Origin: Ignavibacteria bacterium
Lineage (GTDB): Bacteria; Bacteroidota; Ignavibacteria; Tepidaquicellales; Tepidaquicellaceae
Length of the DNA stretch: 64,000 nucleotides
Reading direction: 5' to 3'
Assembly: GCA_016704345.1 (NCBI GenBank)
Contig: JADJAH010000038.1
Coordinates: 372,001 to 436,000 of the forward strand
Below are positions 1-9,128 of the stretch, one piece after another. The notes under the pieces are model-generated. The model saw only the letters and a list, made by a program, of their open reading frames with translations, ran no database searches and was not told the DNA's origin. The translations under genes were made by a program, and so were the position numbers. The first letter of the stretch is position 1. Every line of letters begins with the position of its first letter.

Positions 1-1
1 G

Positions 2-619
2 GAAGACATGCCTTTCTTGCCGGACGGTACACCTGTTGATATAGTTTTAAATCCGCTTGGCGTACCTTCTAGAATGAATCTCGGACAGCTTTATGAGACC
101 GCACTTGGTTGGGCAGCTAAAAAGCTCGGTGTGAAATTTGCTACGCCGATATTTGACGGAGCATCCGTTGACGAGATCATGAGCACACTTGAGGCAGCAG
201 GTTTAAGCACGAACTCAAGAACTGATCTGTATGATGGAAAGACAGGCGAGAAGTTTGACCAGCAAGTGACAGTAGGATTCATTTACATGCTGAAGCTTTC
301 GCATCTTGTTGATGATAAGATGCATGCAAGGTCTATCGGTCCATATTCACTTATTACTCAACAGCCGCTCGGAGGAAAAGCTCAGTTCGGCGGACAGAGG
401 TTTGGAGAGATGGAATGCTGGGCATTGCAGGGTTATGGTGCGGCGAATATACTTCAGGAGATGCTGACATATAAGAGCGATGACGTAACCGGAAGAAGTA
501 AGGTTTACGAAGCCATCATCAAAGGCGAGAACCTGCCCGAACCCGGAATACCGGAATCGTTCAATGTATTGTTAAAAGAGCTGCAGGGATTGTGTCTTGA
601 TGTATTGCTTGAGGAATAG
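2..619 (+). CDS. rpoB: RNA polymerase beta subunit, C-terminal part (5' end outside window)
   Basis: This is the last ~205 residues of RpoB. The reading frame is already open at base 2 (Glu-Asp before the first internal Met at 8), so the gene begins before the window. The text matches the conserved beta C-terminus: the LNPLGVPSRMN segment (~residues 16-26 of the piece), the GKAQFGGQRFGEMECWAL segment that binds near the active centre, and the final YGAANILQEMLTYKSDDV stretch. It stops at TAG 617-619, 59 bases before rpoC, the usual rpoBC arrangement. Nothing odd in this piece. Confidence 0.97.
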   Translation, partial: EDMPFLPDGTPVDIVLNPLGVPSRMNLGQLYETALGWAAKKLGVKFATPIFDGASVDEIMSTLEAAGLSTNSRTDLYDGKTGEKFDQQVTVGFIYMLKLSHLVDDKMHARSIGPYSLITQQPLGGKAQFGGQRFGEMECWALQGYGAANILQEMLTYKSDDVTGRSKVYEAIIKGENLPEPGIPESFNVLLKELQGLCLDVLLEE

Positions 620-678
620 ATGAACAAGTCAGGAAAAGATGTCTTTCAATTTTTAAACAAAAATTTATAACATACACA

Positions 679-3600
679 ATGGCTTTTAAAACAGAGCACA
701 AGCGAAAGAGATTTGCGAAGATTTCGATAAATCTCGCCTCAACTGATTCCATTGTCACGAGATCGTATGGAGAGGTACTGAAGCCTGAAACAATCAATTA
801 CAGAACATTCAAACCGGACAAAGACGGTTTGTTCTGTGAAAAAATATTCGGCCCTGTAAGGGACTGGGAATGTCACTGCGGAAAATATAAAGGCATCAGA
901 TACAAAGGAATTGTGTGCGACAGATGCGGGGTAGAGATCAATCTCAAGAGTGTCAGAAGAGAAAGAATGGGACACATTACTTTGAGTGTTCCCGTTGTTC
1001 ATATCTGGTATTTCAGATCCATGCCTTCTAAGATCGGACAGACATTAGGAATTTCATCCAAGGATCTGGAAAGAATCATATATTACGAAACTTACGTCGT
1101 CATAAATCCGGGTAAGTCTCCATACAAGAAGCTTCAACTTCTGACAGAAGAAGAAGTAAATGAAGTTCAGGATTCAATGACTGAGGAAGAACATGCACTT
1201 GAAGATGATGATCCGAAAAAGTTTGTAGTAGGACAAGGCGGAGAAGCGATCAAAGAGCTTCTTAAGAGAATTCACATGGAAGACGAGATTACCAGGCTCA
1301 GAGCGGAGTTGAAAGATGATCCGTCAGTCCTAAAGAAAACAGAGAACATCAAGAGACTCCGAGTGCTTGAAGCGTTCAGGACAAAGCCGGGTTCAAGACC
1401 GAATCAGCCTGAGTGGATGGTGCTTGATGTTGTTCCCGTTATTCCGCCGGAGCTCAGACCACTTGTACCGCTTGAGGGCGGAAGGTTTGCAACCAGCGAT
1501 CTGAATGATCTATACAGAAGAGTCATCATAAGAAATAACAGACTTAAGAGACTCATTGATATAAAAGCACCGGAAGTAATTCTAAGAAACGAAAAGAGAA
1601 TGCTTCAGGAAGCTGTTGATGCTTTACTTGATAATTCAAGAAGAGTCACAGCTGTTAAGGCAGAGAACAGAGCATTGAAATCACTTTCAGATATTCTGAA
1701 AGGCAAGCAAGGCAGATTCAGGCAGAACCTTCTTGGTAAGAGAGTTGACTATTCCGGAAGATCGGTAATTGTTGTTGGACCGGAATTGAAACTTCATCAG
1801 TGCGGACTTCCGAAAGATATGGCGCTTGAACTATTCAAGCCGTTTGTTATCAGGAGACTTATTGACAGAGATTATGTGAAGACAGTAAAGAGTGCAAAGA
1901 AACTTATCGACAAGAGGACACCGGAAGTATGGGATATTCTTGAGAATGTGATCGACGGACATCCGGTAATGCTTAACCGTGCACCTACTCTTCACAGGCT
2001 CAGTATTCAGGCGTTCCAGCCGGTACTTATTGAAGGAAAAGCAATCACTTTGCATCCGTTTGTTTGTATAGCATTTAATGCCGACTTCGACGGAGATCAG
2101 ATGGCAGTTCACGTACCACTTTCATATGAAGCACAGCTTGAGGCACAGATCCTGATGCTGTCATCGCACAATATTCTTTCGCCGCAGAACGGTGCGCCAA
2201 TTACTATTCCGAATCAGGAGATGATTCTTGGCTGCTACTATCTCACGAAAGAACTTAAGGGCGATAGAGGTGAAGGAAAATTATTCTCATCACCGGAAGA
2301 AGTTGTTATTGCTTTCGACAATAAGATGATAGGTCTTCATGCAAGAATCAAAGTGAGGATCAACGGAAAGATGATCGAGACTACAACCGGAAGAGTAATC
2401 TTCAACAAGATCGTTCCGCAGGGCGTTTCGTACATCAACGAACTTTTGAAAAAGAAGAAGATCATTGAGATAATAGGAATGATCTATAACACAGTGGGAA
2501 ATCTTGTCACAGCAAGGTTCCTCGATGATCTGAAGGAAATCGGATTCAAGTATGCAACACTCGGCGGATTGTCGGTAAACATTGACGACATTGAAGTGCC
2601 GGATTCGAAGAATGACATTATCAAAGAAGCTCTTAAGAAAGTTGAAGGCATAGAGAAGTCGAAATCAAGAGGTATCATTTCTGAAAATGAAAGATACAAT
2701 AAAGTTATCGACATCTGGACGCACGTTCGTGATGAAGTGAAGAGGGATCTGATGCACAATCTCACCAGGTCAAAGCAGGGATTCAATTCTTTGCACATGA
2801 TGATTGATTCCGGTGCAAGAGGTTCGGCTGAACAGGTCAGCCAGCTTGCAGGTATGAGAGGATTGATGCAGAAGCCGCAGAAGTCAATGACAGGGCAAGC
2901 AGGTGAGATCATTGAAAACCCGATTCTTGCAAACTTCAAAGAGGGCCTTTCGATTCTTGAGTACTTTATTTCTACACACGGAGCAAGAAAGGGACTTGCA
3001 GATACGGCATTGAAAACAGCTGATGCCGGATATCTTACAAGAAGACTCGTTGACGTTGCACAGGATGTGATCATTACGGATAGTGATTGCGGGGTGTTGA
3101 GAGGTGTCATGACAGAAGCTTTGAAAGAAGGTGAAGATGTTAAGGAAACACTTGCAGAGAGAATTCTCGGCAGGGTTGCGGTGCATGATGTAGTTGATCC
3201 GCTTACGAAAAAAGTTATAATAAAATCGGGTGAGTTGATCACGGAGTTGGAAGCTCAACTAGTTTCCGAGACACCAATCAATTCAGTTGAGATAAGATCT
3301 GTTCTGACTTGTGAAACAAAGAGAGGCGTTTGCGCGAATTGCTACGGCAGAAATCTTGCGACGGGTAAACTTGTGGAAGTCGGCGAAGCAGTAGGTATTA
3401 TTGCAGCGCAGTCTATCGGCGAGCCCGGAACACAGTTGACACTCAGAACCTTTCACATTGGCGGAACGGCAAGTAAGATCATTACACAGTCACAGATCGT
3501 TTCAAAGTTTGAAGGAAAGGTTAAGTTTGCAAATATCAGAATTGTTGAATACAAGGGTGCACTCGAAACAGAATTTGTTTCGCTAAGCAGAAATGGAATG

Positions 3601-4686
3601 ATCTTTATTGTTGATGAAAATGATTCACAACTTGCGAAGTACAAGGTTTCTTACGGAGCGCATCTCAAAGTGAAGAACAACGAGAAGATTCCAAAGAACG
3701 GCTTGCTTTATGAATGGGATCCTTACAACGAAGTTATCGTTGCAGAGGACGATGGTATTATCAAGTATGTAGATATGGAAGAAGGAAGACAGTATGAACA
3801 GATAAGAGATGAGCAAACAGGTCACTTCCAGAAGATCGTGATTGAAAGCCGTGACAAGACAAAGTCACCGACCATACAGATCGCCAGCGCAAAAACAGAT
3901 AAGGCATTGAGTTCATATCTTATTCCTGCAAAGGCAAACCTGCTTGTTGATGATGGCAATGAAGTCAAGGCGGGAACAATCATCGTTAAGATTCCTAGAG
4001 AGTCCGGAAAGACAAGGGACATCACGGGAGGTCTTCCAAGAGTTACTGAATTGTTCGAGGCAAGGAGCCCGAGCGATCCGGCGAAGGTTGCTGAAATTGA
4101 CGGAACGGTTGAGATCGGAAAGATCACAAGAGGAAGCAGAGAGCTGAAGATCATCAGCAAAGATGCAAGCAAGGTTGTTGATTACAAGATCCCGATTGGA
4201 AAGCATATTCTTGTGAGACACGGAGATCAGGTCAAGTCAGGCGAGCAGTTAACAGGCGGAGCGCTTGATCCTGTTGATATTCTTAAGATCAAGGGTGTGT
4301 CTGAAGTTCAGGAATATCTAGTAAACGAAATTCAGGAAGTTTACAGAATTCAGGGAGTGAAGATCAACGATAAGCATATTGAAGTTATCGTAAGGCAGAT
4401 GTTGCAGAAGGTAAAAGTCACCGACACCGGTGATACGAACTTTCTTGAAGGTGATGTCATTCACAAGAATCTCTTTGCAGATGAGAACGAGAAGCTAAAG
4501 GGCATGGTAATAGTGACTGATCCGGGTGACAGCGATAAAGTTGAAGAAGGCAGTAAGCTTTCTAAGAAAGAAGTAAAGGAACTGAATGCTGTGTTAAAAA
4601 GAAAGAAGCACCGACAATCAAGTCAAGAGAGACAATCCCGGCGACAGGCGAACCTGTTCTGCTTGGAATCACTCAGACTTCTTTGA
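679..4686 (+). CDS. rpoC: RNA polymerase beta' subunit, main body (frame broken near the 3' end)
   Basis: Largest subunit of RNA polymerase, carrying the catalytic Mg site. Visible landmarks: N-terminal zinc-ribbon cysteines (CHCGKYKG...CDRCG, ~residues 66-85), the catalytic NADFDGDQM motif at residues 467-475, the trigger-loop/bridge-helix region, and a second cysteine cluster (CETKRGVCANCYG). Homology in this frame ends near base 4600: the last ~30 residues (KHRQSSQERQSRR...) are unlike any RpoC, while the true C-terminus continues in the -1 frame from about 4608 through 4946. The frames meet at GTGTTAAAAAGAAAGAAGC, which includes an A5 run (4596-4600). Adding one A there would give one continuous ~1,420-residue protein. 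A sequencing or assembly deletion is most likely; slippage on the A run is possible. Confidence 0.96.
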   Translation: MAFKTEHKRKRFAKISINLASTDSIVTRSYGEVLKPETINYRTFKPDKDGLFCEKIFGPVRDWECHCGKYKGIRYKGIVCDRCGVEINLKSVRRERMGHITLSVPVVHIWYFRSMPSKIGQTLGISSKDLERIIYYETYVVINPGKSPYKKLQLLTEEEVNEVQDSMTEEEHALEDDDPKKFVVGQGGEAIKELLKRIHMEDEITRLRAELKDDPSVLKKTENIKRLRVLEAFRTKPGSRPNQPEWMVLDVVPVIPPELRPLVPLEGGRFATSDLNDLYRRVIIRNNRLKRLIDIKAPEVILRNEKRMLQEAVDALLDNSRRVTAVKAENRALKSLSDILKGKQGRFRQNLLGKRVDYSGRSVIVVGPELKLHQCGLPKDMALELFKPFVIRRLIDRDYVKTVKSAKKLIDKRTPEVWDILENVIDGHPVMLNRAPTLHRLSIQAFQPVLIEGKAITLHPFVCIAFNADFDGDQMAVHVPLSYEAQLEAQILMLSSHNILSPQNGAPITIPNQEMILGCYYLTKELKGDRGEGKLFSSPEEVVIAFDNKMIGLHARIKVRINGKMIETTTGRVIFNKIVPQGVSYINELLKKKKIIEIIGMIYNTVGNLVTARFLDDLKEIGFKYATLGGLSVNIDDIEVPDSKNDIIKEALKKVEGIEKSKSRGIISENERYNKVIDIWTHVRDEVKRDLMHNLTRSKQGFNSLHMMIDSGARGSAEQVSQLAGMRGLMQKPQKSMTGQAGEIIENPILANFKEGLSILEYFISTHGARKGLADTALKTADAGYLTRRLVDVAQDVIITDSDCGVLRGVMTEALKEGEDVKETLAERILGRVAVHDVVDPLTKKVIIKSGELITELEAQLVSETPINSVEIRSVLTCETKRGVCANCYGRNLATGKLVEVGEAVGIIAAQSIGEPGTQLTLRTFHIGGTASKIITQSQIVSKFEGKVKFANIRIVEYKGALETEFVSLSRNGMIFIVDENDSQLAKYKVSYGAHLKVKNNEKIPKNGLLYEWDPYNEVIVAEDDGIIKYVDMEEGRQYEQIRDEQTGHFQKIVIESRDKTKSPTIQIASAKTDKALSSYLIPAKANLLVDDGNEVKAGTIIVKIPRESGKTRDITGGLPRVTELFEARSPSDPAKVAEIDGTVEIGKITRGSRELKIISKDASKVVDYKIPIGKHILVRHGDQVKSGEQLTGGALDPVDILKIKGVSEVQEYLVNEIQEVYRIQGVKINDKHIEVIVRQMLQKVKVTDTGDTNFLEGDVIHKNLFADENEKLKGMVIVTDPGDSDKVEEGSKLSKKEVKELNAVLKRKKHRQSSQERQSRRQANLFCLESLRLL

Positions 4687-4946
4687 CAACGGACAGTTTC
4701 ATTTCTGCTGCATCATTCCAAGAGACGACGAAGGTTCTTACCGATGCAGCTATAAGAGGCAAGGTTGATCATCTGCTTGGGCTGAAGGAGAATGTAATTA
4801 TCGGACAACTGATTCCGGCGGGAACAGGATTGAGAAAATACAGAGAGATCCTGGTTTCACAGAGAGAAGAGTCAGAAGAAGAAATTCCCGAAAAGCCAAG
4901 ACTAAGATCAAAGAAGAAAGCAGAAGAGACAGTAGAGACAGAGTAA
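4683..4946 (+). CDS. rpoC: RNA polymerase beta' subunit, C-terminal fragment in the -1 frame
   Basis: Continuation of rpoC after the frame change. The first listed codon is a TTG inside the conserved LTTDSFISAASFQETTKVL block, followed by DAAIRGKVDHLLGLKENVI and IGQLIPAGTG, which are hallmark C-terminal sequences of every RpoC. The same frame is open upstream back to about 4593 and reads EAPTIKSRETIPATGEPVL from 4605, so this is not an independent gene and the TTG is not a real start. It ends in a charged tail (KPRLRSKKKAEETVETE) at TAA 4944-4946, just before the rpoBC terminator. Confidence 0.93.
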   Translation: MTTDSFISAASFQETTKVLTDAAIRGKVDHLLGLKENVIIGQLIPAGTGLRKYREILVSQREESEEEIPEKPRLRSKKKAEETVETE

Positions 4947-4975
4947 CATTAGAAAATATTGCAACAAAATTAGAG

Positions 4976-5007
4976 AAGCCGCTTGATATAATTGAGCGGC
5001 TTTTTTA
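4976..5007 (+). terminator. Intrinsic terminator of the rpoBC operon
   Basis: Perfect stem AAGCCGC (4976-4982) / GCGGCTT (4996-5002) with a 13-base loop, followed by a T-rich tract. It lies 30 bases after the rpoC stop and separates the RNA polymerase genes from the dcw cluster. Confidence 0.9.
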
Positions 5008-5124
5008 TTACGTATATCCAAAAAGTGTGCACCTCGAGCAGAGTAGCTGCAGGAACAAATTTACAATTCAAAAAACCTATTTAGCCTCAATTTATGAAGC
5101 TAATCCCTCAAGTCCAAATATTGA

Positions 5125-5155
5125 TTTGACTTTTGATTTAATTTGCCTATTTTTG
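5125..5155 (+). promoter_or_regulatory. Bacteroidetes-type promoter of the dcw cluster
   Basis: TTTG at 5125-5128, a 19-base spacer, then TATTTTTG (TAnnTTTG) at 5148-5155. This matches the -33/-7 promoter consensus known from Bacteroidetes. A start site near 5160 would put the MraZ operator repeats at the very beginning of the transcript. Between the rpoC terminator and this promoter (5008-5124) nothing else was recognised. Confidence 0.75.
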
Positions 5156-5160
5156 TACTA

Positions 5161-5190
5161 AAGTGGTACAAAGTGGGGAAAAGTGGAGAA
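5161..5190 (+). promoter_or_regulatory. MraZ operator: three 10-bp direct repeats
   Basis: AAGTGG occurs at 5161, 5171 and 5181, exactly one helical turn apart (AAGTGGTACA, AAGTGGGGAA, AAGTGGAGAA). MraZ is known to bind clustered GTGG/TGGG-type direct repeats with 10-bp spacing ahead of its own gene. The position, immediately downstream of the promoter and 44 bases before mraZ, fits autorepression of the dcw cluster. Confidence 0.85.
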
Positions 5191-5233
5191 TTTATTCTGC
5201 TCTCCTTAAACGGCTAAAACAAACCAAAAATCA

Positions 5234-5689
5234 ATGTTTCAGGGACACTCGGTATGCAGTCTTGACACAAAATCAAGATTAATGCTACCGACCAAATTTC
5301 GAAAGTTCATGAAACCGGAAGCGGATAATAAACTTGTCCTCACACGTGGTCTTGACGAATGCCTTCTTTTGTATCCATTGGATGAATGGGAAAAAGTGAA
5401 AATGGGTCTCATGAGTTATAATCAATTCAATGCAGAGCAAAGATTTTTTATCAGACAATTTCTTAGTCTTGTAAATGAAGTTGAACTTGATTCCCAAAAC
5501 AGAATTCTCATTCCTCCACAACTTATGCAATTTGCAAAACTAAAGAAAGAAGTAATTGTTCTCGGACTTCTTGACAAGATGGAAATCTGGGATCCCGACA
5601 TCAAGGAAAATTATGATACATCCATGTCTAAGTCATATGAAGAGATCGCAGAAAAAGTATCGGAGATAATCAGTTCGCCGAAACTTTGA
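5234..5689 (+). CDS. mraZ: Transcriptional regulator MraZ
   Basis: A 151-residue MraZ, the usual length. It has two SpoVT/AbrB-like halves: residues ~1-60 (FQGHSVCSLDTKSRLMLP...LTRGLDECLLLYP) and ~70-125 (VELDSQNRILIPPQLMQFA...IVLGLLDKMEIW). The second-half DSQNRILIP box is typical. MraZ is a DNA-binding regulator of the division/cell-wall operon and here sits directly behind three matching operator repeats. First gene of the cluster, 14 bases before rsmH. Confidence 0.96.
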   Translation: MFQGHSVCSLDTKSRLMLPTKFRKFMKPEADNKLVLTRGLDECLLLYPLDEWEKVKMGLMSYNQFNAEQRFFIRQFLSLVNEVELDSQNRILIPPQLMQFAKLKKEVIVLGLLDKMEIWDPDIKENYDTSMSKSYEEIAEKVSEIISSPKL

Positions 5690-5703
5690 GACACTGAATA
5701 AAA

Positions 5704-6621
5704 GTGTCCGACAACTTTCACATACCTGTTCTTTCCCATGAAGCAGTTGAACTGCTGATCAACAATGATCTCAAGAAAAAAACTTACGTTGACGGGACTC
5801 TCGGAGCCGGCGGTTATACCAGGCTGATCTGTGAAAACACAAATGACTCCGACAAGGTCATTGCCATTGATAAGGATCTCAATGCCATCAGTTTTGCGGA
5901 GAAAGATTTAGAGTTCTGTGCAAACAAACTTACGATACTGCATGGCAACTTTGGCGAAGTTAAGAAACTGCTCATAGAGATCGGCATAAATTCTATCTCG
6001 GGAATCGTTCTTGATCTCGGGCTTTCGTCATTTCAGCTCGAACATGAAGAAGGATTCAGCTACATGCGGGACACGCAGCTTGACATGAGAGCATCGAAGG
6101 AAGAGACATTAACAGCGACAGATGTGATCAATGAATATGATGCAAAGAGTCTTGAAAAATTATTTGAAGAATATGGAGATCTCGGAAAAGCAAGAAGGTT
6201 AGTCACGGCAATCATCGCGGCAAGAAGGAAGAAAATTATAGAAACAACATTTGAGCTTGTCGAAGTAGTGGAGAACGAGTACAAGCTCGGTAGAAAGAAC
6301 AGGATGGATTTTCTTTCAAAGATCTTTCAGGCACTGAGAATAGAGGTCAACAGCGAGATGAAAAATCTGGCAAATGTTCTTGAACAGTCGCTGGAGCTGA
6401 CAGAATCAGGCGGAAGAATAGTGGTAGTATCATATCACTCGCTGGAGGACAGGATGGTGAAGAATTTTTTCAGAGATCATTATTACAAGAAGCAAAAAGA
6501 CGACGAAGCAGGAAAGTTCTTAAATATACTTACAAAGAAGCCGGCTATACCGGGATTGCAGGAAATTAAATCCAACAGAAGGTCACGCAGCGCCAAGCTG
6601 AGGGCTGCTCAAATAATCTGA
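5704..6621 (+). CDS. rsmH: 16S rRNA (cytosine-1402-N4)-methyltransferase RsmH
   Basis: SAM-dependent methyltransferase (former name MraW) that modifies C1402 of 16S rRNA. Residues ~6-14 read HIPVLSHEA, then the SAM-binding GTLGAGGYTRLI box (~31-42), the acidic IAIDKD strand end, LDLGLSSFQLE (~105-115) and the C-terminal VVSYHSLEDRMVKNFF and SNRRSRSAKLRAA motifs. 305 residues, full length. The start is GTG at 5704; no in-frame ATG precedes the conserved region. Second gene in the cluster after mraZ, the normal order. Confidence 0.96.
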   Translation: MSDNFHIPVLSHEAVELLINNDLKKKTYVDGTLGAGGYTRLICENTNDSDKVIAIDKDLNAISFAEKDLEFCANKLTILHGNFGEVKKLLIEIGINSISGIVLDLGLSSFQLEHEEGFSYMRDTQLDMRASKEETLTATDVINEYDAKSLEKLFEEYGDLGKARRLVTAIIAARRKKIIETTFELVEVVENEYKLGRKNRMDFLSKIFQALRIEVNSEMKNLANVLEQSLELTESGGRIVVVSYHSLEDRMVKNFFRDHYYKKQKDDEAGKFLNILTKKPAIPGLQEIKSNRRSRSAKLRAAQII

Positions 6622-6627
6622 ACAAAT

Positions 6628-6951
6628 ATGAAGAACTCAAGCAAAAAGAAACTCTCGCTGTTCTATCTCCTTATCACACTTGTTACTACATGCGTCATTA
6701 TAGTGATCTATATCAGCAGCAGCATTCAGATCAATAAACTTGCTGTTGGTAATAATTTGCTCAGAGAAGAAATCAGAAGAAAAACTCAGGCAAATGATAT
6801 GCTGCTGACGGAAGTCGAGAAGCTAAGCAGTTTCGACAGGATCAGCAACATTGCGGAAAACAAATTTGCTTTGAAATATAAAGAAGCATCTATAAGTACT
6901 GACAAGAAAGTTGTACTCAAAAAATCCGAATTATCTAAAGGAAGATTTTGA
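6628..6951 (+). CDS. ftsL: Cell division protein FtsL-like
   Basis: A 107-residue bitopic protein: short basic N-terminus (KKK at 6-8), one membrane helix at ~9-31, then a periplasmic segment with coiled-coil character (~35-75). Sequence similarity in this family is low, so the assignment rests on size, topology and position between rsmH and ftsI, where FtsL is found in most dcw clusters. FtsL scaffolds FtsQ and FtsI/FtsW at the septum. It overlaps ftsI by 4 bases (TTGA), suggesting translational coupling. Confidence 0.8.
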   Translation: MKNSSKKKLSLFYLLITLVTTCVIIVIYISSSIQINKLAVGNNLLREEIRRKTQANDMLLTEVEKLSSFDRISNIAENKFALKYKEASISTDKKVVLKKSELSKGRF

Positions 6952-9128
6952 ACTACAAGATCTATAAGAGTCCGGACAAAGCATTGATACAGCGCAGAAA
7001 GATCAACGTGATTTTTCTGCTGCTTTTTGCCGTGTTCGTTTTGATTCTTACCAATCTTGTCAGGGTTCAGTTGATCGAAACGGAAAGATATAAGACTGCC
7101 GCGCGGAAGCAGTACGAAAACAAATTTGTACTTACTCCATTCAGAGGTTTAGTATTTGACAGGAACATGAATGTGTTAGTCTCTAATTCATATGAGCTGT
7201 CATTTGCAGCCGATCCGAACATGGTAACCAATGCGGAAGCAACAGCAGATAAGTTTGCTGTTACATTCGGAAAGAATCGTGATGAATATCTGCAAAAATT
7301 GAACACACCGAATACATCATTCATCTATCTTGAAAAAGGTGTTGATGCTTCGAGTGTGAACGGACTTGATACGCTGGATATGCCGGGAATTATAGTGCTC
7401 AAAGAACCAAAGAGAGTTTACAATTACGGCAGTCTCGCATCGCAGGTGATCGGTTTCACTAATGCAGAGAACAAAGGTCAGACAGGCATTGAACAATCAA
7501 TGGATAATGTACTCGCAGGCAAAGAAGGATTTGTGATAATGCAGAGGGACGGAAAAGGAAATAACCGTCCGTCGCTTGAATTTCCAAGGAAGGATGCAGA
7601 GAACGGAAACAATATCATTCTGACATTAGATATCAACGTTCAAAGATATGCTGAAGAAGAGCTTGCTGCAGGTGTGAAAGAGTTTAACGCTGACGGCGGA
7701 AAAGCTATTGTGATGTCGGTGAAGACCGGTGAGATCATTGCAATGTGTTCATATCCGACTTTCGATCCGAACAAGATCACAATACAGGATACAAACGGAA
7801 TGAAGAATGCAGTCATATCGGATATCTATGAACCCGGATCTACGTTCAAAATTATTTCTGCAGCGGCATCACTTGAAGAAAACATCGAGAACAAAAATTC
7901 GATCATACAAACAGAGAGCATCAACGAAGTCAAAGGAATTGGAATTACAGATGTTCATACTTCGAAGAGCATGACGTTTCAGCAAGTGCTTGAACAATCC
8001 AGTAACGTAGGTTTTGGTAAGATCGCATTGAAGATCGGCTCGGAAAGATTTTATAAGTATGCGAGGGATTTTGGTTTTGGCATCAGCAGTGGAGTAGAAC
8101 TTCCCGGAGAGAACAAAGGCATGCTCAAGAGGCCCATAGATTTTTCATCATTCTCATTGCCATACATGTCAATTGGTTATGAAGTGCTTGTAAATGCGAT
8201 GCAAATCTCGAATGCGTATGCGGCAGTAGCCAACAAAGGAATGATGATGAGATCATACATTGTCAAGAAAGAATCATCTCCCGGCGGAGAAACAATATTT
8301 GAGAACAAACCCAATCAATTAAGACAAGTAATTTCAGAGAGTACATCCAGGAATCTTACAGAACTTCTTACAGGTGTTGTTGAAAGAGGAACAGGAACGG
8401 ATGCAAAGCTTGAAGGTCTGAGAGTGGCAGGAAAGACGGGTACTTCACAGAGATTGATTGACGGAAAATATTCCAGCAGTTCTCACAATGCTTCATTTGT
8501 CGGTTACTTTCCGGCGGAGGATCCGGAAGTTCTGATAACAGTAATTTTAAATAATCCGAAGTCAGGTGAGTTTTACGGAGGAAAAGTTGCCGCGCCTATT
8601 TTTAAAAGGATAGCACAGAAGATCGCAAACTTTACAGGAGAGGGGAGCCCGGAGCTCAGTCGATTCTCGAATGTGAGTTTTAATCATCAGCAAACTGAGA
8701 GCAATACAGGTGAAGTTGACAAGCGAATCATGATGCCAAACGTGGTAAATCTCAAACTTGAAACTGCAAAAGAAATTATTGAAGAATCAGGACTTAGATT
8801 AGAAGTGCACATTGAAAATAATGCTGATGCTAAGGATGGAGAGCTGATTGTTACGTCACAACATCCATCAGCAAATGAATTTATTCAGACGGATGCTAAT
8901 GTCAAAGTGCAATTGGCTGTAAAGAGTATAGAAGACAAGGGCGACAGAATGCTGATAGTGCCTGATGTCAGAGGCATGAGCGTAAGAAAAGGAATGAATA
9001 AAATTCTTTCCGGAGGTTTTGAAATCGCAATTGACGGAAGCGGGAAGATCATAGATCAGACACCGGCTCCGGGCACGAAGCAGCTTCCCGGTTCCAGGAT
9101 TCTAATATATTGCGGAGGAAGTCAATGA
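6948..9128 (+). CDS. ftsI: Septal peptidoglycan transpeptidase (penicillin-binding protein 3/SpoVD type) with two PASTA domains
   Basis: Class B PBP that cross-links septal peptidoglycan. An N-terminal membrane helix (~19-40) is followed by the PBP dimerisation domain (~55-230) and a transpeptidase domain with all three active-site motifs: S298-T-F-K301, S351-S-N353 and K496-T-G498. Two PASTA repeats follow (about 588-655, beginning MPNVVNLKLETAKEII, and 660-726, beginning VPDVRGMSVRKGM). PASTA domains on an FtsI homologue are common in Bacteroidota/Chlorobiota and Gram-positives but absent from E. coli. The start is TTG at 6948, overlapping the ftsL stop; 726 residues. Confidence 0.95.
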   Translation: MNYKIYKSPDKALIQRRKINVIFLLLFAVFVLILTNLVRVQLIETERYKTAARKQYENKFVLTPFRGLVFDRNMNVLVSNSYELSFAADPNMVTNAEATADKFAVTFGKNRDEYLQKLNTPNTSFIYLEKGVDASSVNGLDTLDMPGIIVLKEPKRVYNYGSLASQVIGFTNAENKGQTGIEQSMDNVLAGKEGFVIMQRDGKGNNRPSLEFPRKDAENGNNIILTLDINVQRYAEEELAAGVKEFNADGGKAIVMSVKTGEIIAMCSYPTFDPNKITIQDTNGMKNAVISDIYEPGSTFKIISAAASLEENIENKNSIIQTESINEVKGIGITDVHTSKSMTFQQVLEQSSNVGFGKIALKIGSERFYKYARDFGFGISSGVELPGENKGMLKRPIDFSSFSLPYMSIGYEVLVNAMQISNAYAAVANKGMMMRSYIVKKESSPGGETIFENKPNQLRQVISESTSRNLTELLTGVVERGTGTDAKLEGLRVAGKTGTSQRLIDGKYSSSSHNASFVGYFPAEDPEVLITVILNNPKSGEFYGGKVAAPIFKRIAQKIANFTGEGSPELSRFSNVSFNHQQTESNTGEVDKRIMMPNVVNLKLETAKEIIEESGLRLEVHIENNADAKDGELIVTSQHPSANEFIQTDANVKVQLAVKSIEDKGDRMLIVPDVRGMSVRKGMNKILSGGFEIAIDGSGKIIDQTPAPGTKQLPGSRILIYCGGSQ
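9114..9120 (+). promoter_or_regulatory. Ribosome binding site deciding the murE start
   Basis: GGAGGAA lies 5 bases before the ATG at 9125, one of the few strong Shine-Dalgarno sequences in this window. It favours that ATG over an in-frame TTG at 9110, which lies upstream of the site itself. Confidence 0.8.

Noticed and set aside
2484..3242. Long minus-strand open frame (252 codons) inside rpoC
   Set aside because: It is a shadow of the conserved rpoC sequence on the opposite strand; its translation shows no family features.
4590..4610. Claim of a programmed -1 frameshift in rpoC
   Set aside because: No classical X-XXY-YYZ heptamer is in the correct frame (TTA-AAA-AGA) and no stimulatory pseudoknot was evident; left as a possibility only.
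9110..9124. Five extra codons of murE from a TTG start
   Set aside because: The strong GGAGGAA ribosome binding site lies inside this stretch and points to ATG 9125.
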